64,000 nt of DNA, from positions 75,180,948-75,244,947 of the forward strand of contig OY754464.1 of NCBI GenBank assembly GCA_963575645.1. Reading direction: 5' to 3'. This stretch comes from Xanthostigma xanthostigma. Taxonomy: Eukaryota > Arthropoda > Insecta > Raphidioptera > Raphidiidae. Positions 54,534-63,988 of the stretch are shown here, in pieces; the stretch's first letter is position 1; each line of letters begins with the position of its first letter. The notes under the pieces were generated by a model. The model searched no databases and was not told where the DNA came from. It saw only the letters and a list, made by a program, of their open reading frames with translations. Both the position numbers and the translations under genes were made by a program.

Positions 54534-54773
54534 CTAGCGGTCCCGCCCGGTTTCACCTGAATAGAAGCTTATTTTTGAGATAGATTTTGCAACATTTTTC
54601 ATTAATGCCCCGCTCCTAATGGTCGTAGCCTGATTTTATATAGCCTATAGCCTTTCTCGATAAATGGACTATCCAACAAAAATTTTTTTTTTAATTTGAA
54701 CCAGTAGTTCCTGAGATTAGCGCGTTCAAACAAACAAACAAACAAACTCTTCAGCTTTATATATTAGTATAGA
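54534..54773 (-). mobile_element. Helitron-like element, copy H, short internal-deletion form
   Basis: Minus strand: TCTATACTAATATATAAAGC at 54773 inward, CTAG at 54534-54537. At 240 bp it lacks the tRNA module and most 3' sequence. The 3' CCGG hairpin is only half present (ccgcccggtttcacctg), so it may be immobile. Confidence 0.82.
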
Positions 54774-55364
54774 TAAAATAATATAATTTAATAATTAGCA
54801 GACAATATTTCAGTTTGTAAATTGATAATTATATTATGAGGAATTCACATTATTATTGCTTTCCGTCATTTCAGAGACGCCTGTAGATAAATTGCTACAG
54901 TAAATTATGTACAAACAAAATACAGCCATTGCATTGGTCTGTTTGAAATGGAATTTAAATCATAACCTTACTTTTCTACAAACCTTTTTTATTACTATGT
55001 TACAGAGTTTACTCGCATTAATAATTTCTTAAAAAGTTTACCACAGCCAAACCATAAATTGCGTTTTTATAAAGCAGGCCGTTTAATTCGCTTGTAACAA
55101 AGCATCTTTACGAATTTTTTATGACAATAATTTTAAATTTGTGGGTATAATTACTTTTCTTATATACTGAAGTGTTTGCAATTTGTTATTTTATTAATCA
55201 GGGTAATGGAACCATAAAAGATGTATGTTTTGTTTTAAAGTATTACATATTTTAACTGTTGCATAAAAATTGTGTAGAAGCACTAGATATACAGTGAATT
55301 TCATATAAAATGTAATAGGCCAAGATCCCAGACCTGCCAGACCTACGTCATTTCATAACCACCT
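54774..55364. other. No gene recognised
   Basis: AT-rich, no supported ORF. Confidence 0.35.
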
Positions 55365-55936
55365 ATTATTCTATTTATTTCTTCAAGATAGTTTTGTTAA
55401 AAAAAAAATTTTTCTAAACTTTATAGTTTCGGAAATATTTTGAAAATAAAAAATTGGTTGTCTGTAAAGTCGGCTTACGGACGATAGTTTTACGTGATAA
55501 CGTCATAAAGAAACATTGATGAACTCTCTGACGTCACGCGAGAAGAGAGAGAAATGCGTACCAGCCGACGCTTGGGCCGATCGTGCCTCTCTATCGCTTA
55601 TACCGCGCTCTCGCTTGCACGCTCAGGCTCAGGAGGAACGTGACACTTTTTCGTGCGTGCAGCCGGTGTTTCATCAATTTATAAGACGTTATCACGTCAA
55701 AAAAAATCAGCTGTTCTTTTGTTTTGTAAATTTGTCAGAAATAAACTAGTTAAGCATGCTTTGTTTAATTTTTTCATGACGTGGAACATATTATGCAGCT
55801 AACCATAGCAACGAATATTATATTGAATACTAGCCATTACCCGCGTCACCTCACGCGATATAAGAAATGTTATTCTCTTTATTACACCATATCAAATGTC
55901 AATATTTTTAAAGTTGGCCAATTGGCTGGATTTTTT
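55365..55936. mobile_element. ACCATTCCAAC repeat family, copy 4, reverse and interrupted
   Basis: Reverse complement of copies 1-3 (actttatagtttcggaaatat, aaactagttaagcatgc, ctagccattacccgcg). It is split at 55453-55706 by a short GTGATAACGT element, between gaaaataaaa and aaaatcagctg. Confidence 0.72.
55453..55706 (-). mobile_element. GTGATAACGT family, short form, reverse
   Basis: Starts attggttgtctgtaaagtcgg and ends gacgttatcacgtc. The GC-rich centre is shared with 24001-24215 (cttgggccgatcgtgcctct, cttataccgcgctctcgctt). The 77-codon frame over it is not conserved as a protein between the two copies. Confidence 0.78.
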
Positions 55937-56854
55937 TATTTATATTTTTACAGATGGCTTGTAGAAATTTTCAGAATAGACTTGAATTAAAGAAGTCACG
56001 TGGACAGTAGACTCTTAAATAAGTAGGTATATAGTCACGTTGAAATTTGTCAGCGGGCCACCAGATAGCGACCTCCCCAACATTAAATATATAGTGGGCT
56101 CTGTTCCAGCGCGAGAAGCACATCCGCCGGGAAACGTTCTACACACAAATGGCGCTCTACAGGGCTCAGTGCTGCATTCCGTGGTATTCTCTAGCATTTG
56201 TATTATACATATATACTTACGTAACGTCGCGCTCAAATCCAGCGGCTGCTAATATTTTAACACAGAAGAAACGAACATCCTTAGATGATACGAACCCACG
56301 CGGACGCTAAAATTAGATTTAAATAGAGGCTTTGGGTTAGATGTGCAAAATATCCATTTGAAATACACAATTGGGCTTTTGAATGAATTTTTTTTTGTCA
56401 TAAATGGAAAGATCGTATATAAGTTTTATAACAAAACTATTTTTCTTTTTTTTATTTTCGTTATAATTCAAAAGTTATATCAAATTAAAAATAAATTTTT
56501 GTACCCAGTTCCGAGAACGCGCCGACATTTCCCGATCATAATGTGACGTCATAATGTTTTAGTCAACACACATGTAGAAGCCATTGATAGTATACTGCGT
56601 ATATACATTTTACCATTATGACGTCACAACTGTCAAAAACAATTTTAGTGCGTTTGCAGTCACGTGATTTTTTTTAATATTTTATCAATTTTAAATTGCT
56701 TATAATTAATTTAAAAAAAGTTTTTTGAAAGTTTTTCGCATCGATTATCAATATTATTTATAATAAAGTTTTAAAATACAATAAAAAAATCGATAATTAT
56801 TTTTTTTTCAAAAGCCTAATTATTATTTTATATAACATACAACAGTGTTATTAG
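55937..56854. other. No gene recognised
   Basis: A GC-richer patch at about 56085-56180 carries short overlapping frames on both strands without domains. The rest is AT-rich. Confidence 0.35.
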
Positions 56855-57320
56855 CCGTTTTAGGTGCGGACATTTTTTTTTAATAAATTATTTTTTGCGC
56901 AGTGAAAAGGGGAAGGCGTTTGGGTAGAGTTCTTTAAAAAAAATACGACGTCGTGTCGATGCGATGGCGTTTTTTTTTTACGCAATGAAAAAGGGAGGGC
57001 GTTTGAGGGGAGTCCTTTAAAAAACAATTACGGGGTCGTGTCGATGCGATGGCGTTGTTTTACGCAGTGAAAAGGAGAGGGCGTTTCGGAGGAGTTCTTT
57101 AAAAAACAATTACGGGGTCGTGTATACACAGTGAGATAGTAATACAGTAATTCTGCACCGATTGCTATGACGTGTATATGTGATTTCTGATTGGTTAGAT
57201 TCAAAAAATGACACTGAAAGACGAACAGTTTTTACATATATTTTTTAGGAAATTTGGAACGTCGAAATTTAGCGTTTTCTATAACCTAAAAAAAGGCAAA
57301 ATTTGGGCACATCGAGGTAT
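56855..57320. mobile_element. Repeat element with internal minisatellite, copy 2, reverse
   Basis: Reverse of 17700-18320. Here three minisatellite units (about 56890-57125) with gaaaag(g)gga(g)ggcgtttg, caattacggggtcgtgtcga and tgcgatggcgtt. Flanking similarity runs from tattagccgttttaggt to gaaatttagcgttttctata. Different unit numbers in the two copies show unit gain or loss. Confidence 0.72.
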
Positions 57321-57800
57321 TGTATTGGATCCGAGTGACAAATTTTCACGATGCCTCAAATACGTACCCAAAAATGTTTGATGGCTCTCCCCTACTGTTA
57401 GGTACCACTGATCTTTGTGTATATAGGTACATATTACATAACTATGTAGGTATACAGTAGCATGCAATACAATCGTTCATTCTATTCTTGTGTGATTCCA
57501 TTTCGCTTGATGCTGGATATTTGTCAAAGCACGTATTATGTTTAGATATTACGTCATATTCTTATGTTTTGTTTACGTTATTCAACCGTTCTAACAATTT
57601 ACACCGTAAACTAGAAGACTCAGTCTTCCGTTTCATAACCATAAGATTTTTCTTTATGTTTTTATAATTTTCCCCGCAAAAAGTAAATATCAATTCTTCT
57701 TATGAATAGGTAACGTTTACTAAACGAGCCAAAGTAATAAAGTAACACATAAGATTATGGACAGTCTATTGATGCATCGAATATCATATATTATATTAAT
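57321..57800. other. No gene recognised
   Basis: AT-rich, nothing supported. Confidence 0.35.
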
Positions 57801-58040
57801 ACGCTAAGGTTAAGAATGTTTGCCTCCCTTTTTAGAAAAAACCTCAATTTCTCCACATAAATTATATATCATTTTACAGATAATTGCTGGCTCTACTGAC
57901 ATCGACAACTAAAAAATTTATTATTGCTTTTGTTTTTTGTAAATTAATTAAAATACAGCAACGCTGAACAACGTCTGCCATCTGACGGCTTTAATTTTGA
58001 AACAACGTCAATACTTCGATCTCTCATCCGACCTTCATAT
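57801..58040. repeat. Second copy of the 18734-18977 repeat
   Basis: Same orientation and high similarity. It ends exactly where the reversed TTAAGGAGGTTGA element begins. Confidence 0.8.
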
Positions 58041-59199
58041 TAAATAAAGTTTTTTTTAATAGATTTTTTATGACAAAATTCTCTGTAAAAAATCCAAAAT
58101 CATTAGGAGATTTATAAAGTTAAAAATTAAAAAAAACTTTTACATGTAGTCTTATGGAAAATATGTCAACCTAGCATGCAAACGGTAGGTACATTTTAAT
58201 TTTTTGCAAATAGCCAAATAATATCAGCAGTTCCGAAAACTAACTATGAAAAGCATCGATGTCTTACGCATATTTTAATATTTTTTTCTATTTAATTAGG
58301 AGACTTTTAATCAATAAAAAAATTATTAAACCTTAACACTTTTCGATTATGGATTTTTATTCTTGACAATTTTAACTGTATTTTCAACTTTTTATTGATT
58401 TAGTTTTAATTTTTATTACTACTAATTTCTTTTTTTAATTATTTACTGCAAAAAATATGTAAAATACATAATAATATACAGATTGTATCAAATCAAAACG
58501 GTCCATAGGACATTCTGTGTGTAAGACAGAGACGATATATAAAGATCTAAAGCAGTAAGTAAGAATGAGATAAATGATCGCTAATATAGTTACTGTGGTT
58601 ACGTAAATAAATAATTACCTAAGTACACTGTAAATCTTTTTACCATTTTATCAATTAAAACAACTACAAATAAATTTATTATGTTGGCGGTTGAATTACC
58701 ACCATAAAACCATTTAATTATTTGGATTTTTTCCCGAACAATATAAATAGCCATTTTATCAATAATTTCACTAGTGAATACTGACATTTCATAAAATTGT
58801 GATTTTTACTGTAGAAAACAAAGACGATACTATCAGATTGTATAACCACAGTAACTATTAGCGATCATTTATCTCATTCTTACTTACTGCTTTAGTGCTT
58901 TATATAATATCGTCTCTGTCTTACACACATAATGTTCTATGGACTGTTTTGATTTGATACAATCTGTATATTTACATAAATTTATTTTTTCTAACCTAAC
59001 TACAAAAAATCAAAAGTTAGTCCATTAAGTAAAATACTGAAATAATTAATTAATATTAAAAAAAGTTATTTATGCCTTTATGACAATAATTTATTGGTAT
59101 CATCGACTTATAACCTTTTGTAATAATTTATTATGGAAAAGTTCCCATTTAGAATTCGACTTACTTTTGATTGGGACTGTAACGCATCAACCTCCTTAA
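58041..59199. mobile_element. TTAAGGAGGTTGA repeat family, copy 4, reverse, with nested MITE
   Basis: Reverse of copies 1-3, intact at the right (catcaacctccttaa), truncated at the left. Interrupted at 58479-58966 by a palindromic MITE. Confidence 0.75.
58479..58966. mobile_element. Palindromic MITE with CAGATTGTATCAAATC ends and TA duplication
   Basis: Ends CAGATTGTATCAAATCAAAA and TTTTGATTTGATACAATCTG are exact complements flanked by TA. Arms continue for about 115 bp (ctgtgtgtaagacagagacg, agcagtaagtaagaatgag). The centre is AT-rich and non-coding. Tc1/mariner-type MITE by TA duplication. Confidence 0.87.
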
Positions 59200-60019
59200 G
59201 AATACTATTTATTCAATTGTAAGCTACAATATTATTACTATTAATATTTACTTATCACATTGCATATATACTTACCTAATCGATTACATCATATACGAGT
59301 ACGTACCTTTAAATTCTCTGTTTTTCGGTGCTAATGGCCACGCAGTCGAAGCACATTTTATTGTTTTTGTATTTTTTTCTGTAGTCTTTTTTTTGTAAAA
59401 TAAAAAAAAGATAAATAAGTAGTCCAAAAAAAAAATGTATCAAACTCGTATACAATTACAGAATGTGTCCAGCGTTACTAGATACTCATTTCTGTATATC
59501 CCGGCATTCAGTGATATAAGTTATAGCATGGCGTGTTTCAAATAGACCTTACCGAGTTTGTAGTCGACATTTATATAATGTCTGCAAGTCATGTTTTTAT
59601 TGAATAATTTATAAATTATACGCATAGCTCAAAAGTGTGCACGAGAGTGACGTTGTGTGGCCCAAAATATTTTGATTACCTAATTTAATTATTTATATAT
59701 GAAATAACCGCAGTCGAGAGAATATTGTTATTCACATGTCATTGTTATTTAAATGTTTAAGCGTGCTTAATGGGTTTGAAAATACTTTAGTTGAACAAAT
59801 TAATTCTTTACGACATTTTTATTAAGTCTAACGACGTTATTATCGTGATAGATTTGTATATTAGTGGGGCAGATAAGCAAACTGATTTTGCACTTGATGA
59901 TAAAAGCATGCAATTTTGCGCACAGGTACCTTTTTATATTGTTTAAATATTGGAGCATGTGAGATCTAGCCTCTGAAGTCTGAAGGCAATAGGGGTGGTA
60001 AAACTACCACCATAGATAT
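59200..60019. other. No gene recognised
   Basis: AT-rich sequence without a supported ORF. ggtggtaaaactaccacc at about 59996 is a small palindrome at the edge of the LTR fragment. Confidence 0.4.
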
Positions 60020-60138
60020 TGTAACAAAACTGCTGTAGTCCGTGGCGGAAATTATTTATTTTCAATAATAAATGTTTAAACAAAACGGTTAAACACACAA
60101 ACGAAAGCGTACTTCTTTAACTTAACAGAAACAAAACT
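60020..60138 (-). mobile_element. LTR fragment split by the Penelope element
   Basis: On the minus strand attagttttgtttctg..., aagtacgctttcg, gtgtgtttaac and cagttttgtt align with 42370-42510 of the solo LTR. The homology stops at the PLE target site and resumes after the PLE at 63989 (tataaaataaaa), continuing beyond the window. Confidence 0.75.
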
Positions 60139-60151
60139 AATAGTTCTAAAT
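60139..60151. repeat. Left 13-bp target-site duplication of the Penelope element
   Basis: aatagttctaaat, identical to 63976-63988. The same word occurs in the uninterrupted LTR at 42365-42377 (reversed), which confirms the empty-site sequence. Confidence 0.92.
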
Positions 60152-60867
60152 ATATATACGGATAACGTAGAAATCCACACAAGATAAATTTATTAAAAAT
60201 CTTTAATTAGCGACTAGTTTCGGCCAACATGGCCATCATCAGGCTTATCATACAAAAAACTAGAATGAAAGTAATAAAAATACAACAATTAGGTTAATCT
60301 TAAGGTTCACAATGCATTAATTTGAATACATAATATTAAATACCTTATAATATGTTGAGAAGGCATTCATTGTCCAAAAAAAGAAGAGTTGATAAAACAT
60401 TATTGAATACCAATTCAATCATTGAACAAACAATATTTTAATAAAAATCATTGAATGATGAAACAAAGTCATCTTGTTAAACATTAAGTTTAAGTTTTGT
60501 AAAAACTTTTTTTATCAAATGCAAAAAACTACGTCTGGAACTGATAATTGTGTCAAGTGAAAAGAATGGCGGTTATAGTTATAATATAGACTATAGAGAA
60601 TAGAATTAATGGCAGTAGAGACATCTATCAAAGTATTTAGAATTAAAGTTGCCCGGGAATTTTTGAATCAAATAAGAAGTCGAAAACCGTGATGGTAGAA
60701 ATATCAGAAACTAAATTCAAACATTCATTGTTGCTATTATTGAATTTAATAGCTTGTTTTATTTCAAACAATTCCAAAAAGTGTATGATATTGGGTTTAT
60801 CATTAACATGTAAAATTTTTAAACATTGATCAATGGTGCAAGTATGATTATTTTTATATAGATATTT
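60152..60867 (-). repeat. Inverted 716-bp copy of the PLE 3' end (end of ORF plus terminal repeat)
   Basis: Reverse complement of about 63225-63940. It contains the last 70 or so codons of the ORF (gggaatttttgaatc, ccgtgatggtagaaat) and the terminal repeat. One mismatch was noticed (ggcggttatag versus ggcggtaatag). At the junction atttttatatagat occurs twice in succession. It shares gatg with the start of the direct repeat, suggesting microhomology-guided template switching. Confidence 0.93.
60209..60245 (-). ncRNA. Hammerhead ribozyme motif in the inverted terminal repeat
   Basis: Minus strand: AGC, CTGATGA, one extra T, GGCCATGTTGGCC hairpin, GAAAC, TA, GTC, GCT. It is identical to the 3' motif at 63841-63877 and complete, but in the antisense direction relative to the ORF. 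Confidence 0.7.
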
Positions 60868-60874
60868 TTATATA

Positions 60875-61010
60875 GATGATGGCCATGTTGGCCGAAACTA
60901 GTCGCTAATTAAAGATTTTTAATAAATTTATCTTGTGTGGATTTCTACGTTATCCGTATATATATATATATATATATAACGCAAGTTTTAAGAAGTACAT
61001 CCTGTTCAAT
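60875..61010 (+). repeat. Truncated direct terminal repeat of the PLE (5' side), ribozyme core broken
   Basis: It matches 63846-63974, differing in the length of the (TA)n tract (60956-60977). Truncation removes the stem I strand and the first two core bases: the sequence reads TAGATGA instead of CTGATGA, then GGCC...GGCC, GAAACTAGTC. So this copy should not cleave, while the 3' copy is complete. Confidence 0.88.
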
Positions 61011-63443
61011 ATGAATTCAGCGGATCCTGCTACATTACTTCACCAATTTTCAAAATTATCATACAAGAAAAAGAACATCTCCATGACCATCTGGTTTCTT
61101 ACACAATGCAAACACAAGAAGTTAATTCCGAATTTCATATTGCATAGACTAAAAACTAAAACACCTCATCCATTAAATAAGTTCCTGAATTCTGCTTATA
61201 TAAAAAGGTATTTATTGACCAAAGAAATGAGAAGAAGTTACGCTTTTCTCAATGCTATTTCTAATAAACTATATCTCATTCATATGCAATTGTTAAGTAC
61301 GATATCAAGCGTTGAATTTGACAATTTTTACAATAACTTAAATTCTAATATATATGATTATGGAGCCAATAAATTTAGAAAACTTACATCCAAAATACGT
61401 AAACTTGAACTCACCCAGAGTCCCCGTAAATTTAACTTAAAACCACATACCTTTGCTAATCGTGTTATCAATAAATCAAAAGTTCAATTTGATGAACAAG
61501 AAATCAACCTCTTGAACAAAGGCCTAAAATATGCTCCTCCAACCGCATTTAATAAAAAAGATTTTATAAATATGGCAGTAGAAACTGAATCAATAGTATC
61601 TAAATTTAGAGATAAAATAGGCTTAAGTAACGAGATAACAGCTAAACTATCATACATTAACAATTCTGTGCAACAACCTGTCACTGAGAACCCCACTGTT
61701 AAAAATCTCCATAAAAAGATAATTCACAATGATCTAATCGTCACAAAATCAGATAAATCTAATGCTTTAGTAATTTTAGAGAAAAAAGATTACACTAAAA
61801 AAGTAAACGACTTTCTAGATGATAAAAATTTTGAAATCTTAACGCATGATCCTACAAACAAATTCAATAATGAAGTGAAAAATACGTTGAAAAATTGTAC
61901 CTACTGTTTAGAATATTTTGAAAGCAATATTAAAAAACTTACGATTAGAAATCCTCGTATCCCGAGGTTGTATGGTTTGCCAAAAACACACAAAGCAATA
62001 GATGATTTCCCCATTAGACCAGTAGTTTCTTTTAACAACTCGCCTGTTTGTATCTTAGCTAAGTTTATAAACAGAGCCATTAGACTATTATCGAATTTTA
62101 AAGACCCATATGCCATTAAGAATACCTATGATTTAATCAACAACATTAAAAATATACATATCCCAGTAAACTCCAAACTAGTTAGCTTTGATGTTAAGAA
62201 TCTTTTTCCGTCAATCCCCACAAATATTTGTTTACAATTGGTACATAGATTATTATTACATTCTAAAACTCCAATATACATCATTGAAGACATGATGCAA
62301 TTAATAAAAATATGTGTTTCACAAAATTTCTTTATTTTTAATTCGATAATATTTACACAAAAAAATGGTTTAGCGATGGGTTCCCCCTTATCTCCGATAT
62401 TATCAGAAATTTTTATGTACCATATGGAACAGGTCATTTTTCATAATTCTTTGCTTCATAACAATATCGTGTATTTCCATAGATATGTTGATGACATTAT
62501 CTGTTTGTTTACAGGCAACAATTTACATATTAACACTTTTCTAAAATATATGAATTCCCTTGAACCATCCATTCAATTTACAGTGGAATTTGCTATCAAT
62601 AATAAACTACCCTTTTTAGATGTTCTAATAGATATAAATACGAATTTACACCGGTTCTCAGTATACAGAAAACCATGCTACACAGATGTAGTTATTAATT
62701 TCAACTCAACACATCCCATGGCCCACAAATTAGCAGCGTTTCATAGCCTCTTTTTTAGACTCTTCAACTATAATCTACATAAAGAATCCTTTAATGAGGA
62801 ATTGAATATTATTTTCCATATTGCATATAATAATGACTTCCCTTTTCATATTATCAATGATTTATATCGACATTACTATAATAATTACAAATCAAAAAAT
62901 ATACCTAAATCTACTCTATCAACAAAGAAAGAATTATTACAAATTGGTGGTTCTCTCACTTATTTCAATAAATTTTCTAGAGATATCCAAAGAATTTTCA
63001 ATAGATACAATATTCAGATTGCTTTTAAATCTAATAATTCATTATACAAATACCTAGTTTTCAATAAAGACAAAGTTGACAGACTATCTCTTAGTGGAGT
63101 TTATAAATTAACTTGCAAAGATTGTAATTCATATTATATTGGGAAAACCGAAAGAAAATTTAGTGAGAGGGTGAGAGAGCATCTAAGTAATTTAGCTAAT
63201 ACAAGATCTAATTTTGGCAAACATCTATATAAAAATAATCATACTTGCACCATTGATCAATGTTTAAAAATTTTACATGTTAATGATAAACCCAATATCA
63301 TACACTTTTTGGAATTGTTTGAAATAAAACAAGCTATTAAATTCAATAATAGCAACAATGAATGTTTGAATTTAGTTTCTGATATTTCTACCATCACGGT
63401 TTTCGACTTCTTATTTGATTCAAAAATTCCCGGGCAACTTTAA
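61011..63443 (+). CDS. Penelope-like reverse transcriptase with GIY-YIG endonuclease (810 aa)
   Basis: The ORF encodes the PLE enzyme that nicks a target and copies the element RNA into DNA. Residues counted from the Met at 61011: GLPKTH at 322-327 followed by RPVVS; RT motif A SFDVKNLF from 392 (Asp 394); motif B GLAMGSPLSP 453-462; catalytic YVDD 492-495; then LPFLDV and SVYRKP...STHP thumb-like motifs. The C-terminal nuclease starts with GVY (696-698) and YYIG (708-711), with KTERKFSERVREHL and a later Glu in FLELFEIKQ (about 765-774). A CxxC (702, 705) precedes YYIG, as in Penelope/Poseidon-type enzymes. The frame is open upstream to 60933, but that Met lies in the terminal repeat; 61011 is preferred because it is the first Met in unique sequence. 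About 810 aa is normal for the family. All key residues are present and there are no stops. Expression probably depends on promoter activity in the terminal repeat (inference). Confidence 0.96.
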   Translation: MNSADPATLLHQFSKLSYKKKNISMTIWFLTQCKHKKLIPNFILHRLKTKTPHPLNKFLNSAYIKRYLLTKEMRRSYAFLNAISNKLYLIHMQLLSTISSVEFDNFYNNLNSNIYDYGANKFRKLTSKIRKLELTQSPRKFNLKPHTFANRVINKSKVQFDEQEINLLNKGLKYAPPTAFNKKDFINMAVETESIVSKFRDKIGLSNEITAKLSYINNSVQQPVTENPTVKNLHKKIIHNDLIVTKSDKSNALVILEKKDYTKKVNDFLDDKNFEILTHDPTNKFNNEVKNTLKNCTYCLEYFESNIKKLTIRNPRIPRLYGLPKTHKAIDDFPIRPVVSFNNSPVCILAKFINRAIRLLSNFKDPYAIKNTYDLINNIKNIHIPVNSKLVSFDVKNLFPSIPTNICLQLVHRLLLHSKTPIYIIEDMMQLIKICVSQNFFIFNSIIFTQKNGLAMGSPLSPILSEIFMYHMEQVIFHNSLLHNNIVYFHRYVDDIICLFTGNNLHINTFLKYMNSLEPSIQFTVEFAINNKLPFLDVLIDINTNLHRFSVYRKPCYTDVVINFNSTHPMAHKLAAFHSLFFRLFNYNLHKESFNEELNIIFHIAYNNDFPFHIINDLYRHYYNNYKSKNIPKSTLSTKKELLQIGGSLTYFNKFSRDIQRIFNRYNIQIAFKSNNSLYKYLVFNKDKVDRLSLSGVYKLTCKDCNSYYIGKTERKFSERVREHLSNLANTRSNFGKHLYKNNHTCTIDQCLKILHVNDKPNIIHFLELFEIKQAIKFNNSNNECLNLVSDISTITVFDFLFDSKIPGQL

Positions 63444-63975
63444 TTCTAAATACTTTGATAGATGTCTCTACTGCCATTAATTCTATTCTCTATAGTCTAT
63501 ATTATAACTATTACCGCCATTCTTTTCACTTGACACAATTATCAGTTCCAGACGTAGTTTTTTGCATTTGATAAAAAAAGTTTTTACAAAACTTAAACTT
63601 AATGTTTAACAAGATGACTTTGTTTCATCATTCAATGATTTTTATTAAAATATTGTTTGTTCAATGATTGAATTGGTATTCAATAATGTTTTATCAACTC
63701 TTCTTTTTTTGGACAATGAATGCCTTCTCAACATATTATAAGGTATTTAATATTATGTATTCAAATTAATGCATTGTGAACCTTAAGATTAACCTAATTG
63801 TTGTATTTTTATTACTTTCATTCTAGTTTTTTGTATGATAAGCCTGATGATGGCCATGTTGGCCGAAACTAGTCGCTAATTAAAGATTTTTAATAAATTT
63901 ATCTTGTGTGGATTTCTACGTTATCCGTATATATATATATATAACGCAAGTTTTAAGAAGTACATCCTGTTCAAT
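63444..63975 (+). repeat. PLE 3' untranslated region and full terminal repeat
   Basis: Non-coding tail. Its last 130 bp repeat the 5' direct copy. It contains a ribozyme motif (63841-63877), aataaatttatc at about 63891, a (TA)n tract at about 63928-63942, and ends ...acatcctgttc before the target duplication. Confidence 0.9.
63841..63877 (+). ncRNA. Hammerhead ribozyme in the PLE 3' terminal repeat
   Basis: AGC (63841-63843, stem I), CTGATGA core (63844-63850), one extra T, GGCC-atgtt-GGCC stem II (63852-63864), GAAA (63865-63868), a very short AC/GT stem III with TA loop, GTC cleavage triplet (63872-63874), then GCT (63875-63877) pairing with AGC. Type I hammerheads with minimal stem III are known from PLEs (Cervera and De la Pena, 2014). 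Predicted cleavage follows C63874. The single extra base between the core and stem II departs from the textbook fold. Confidence 0.75.
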
Positions 63976-63988
63976 AATAGTTCTAAAT
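63976..63988. repeat. Right 13-bp target-site duplication of the Penelope element
   Basis: aatagttctaaat, identical to 60139-60151. The old LTR resumes immediately after. Confidence 0.92.

Larger units (their letters stand above)
60152..63975 (+). mobile_element. Full-length Penelope-like element (PLE), intact
   Basis: Layout: an inverted copy of the element's own 3' part (60152-about 60867), a 14-bp microduplication junction, a truncated direct terminal repeat (60875-61010), one long ORF (61011-63443), and the 3' region with the full terminal repeat ending at 63975. Direct plus inverted pseudo-LTRs are typical of PLE insertions. The terminal repeats differ by about one base plus (TA)n length where compared, and the ORF is open, so the insertion is recent and may be active. 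Confidence 0.95.

Noticed and set aside
60933-61010. Upstream Met extending the PLE ORF by 26 residues
   Set aside because: This part lies in the terminal repeat and its (TA)n tract, encodes YIYIYIY, and changes with tract length. The Met at 61011 is the first in unique sequence.
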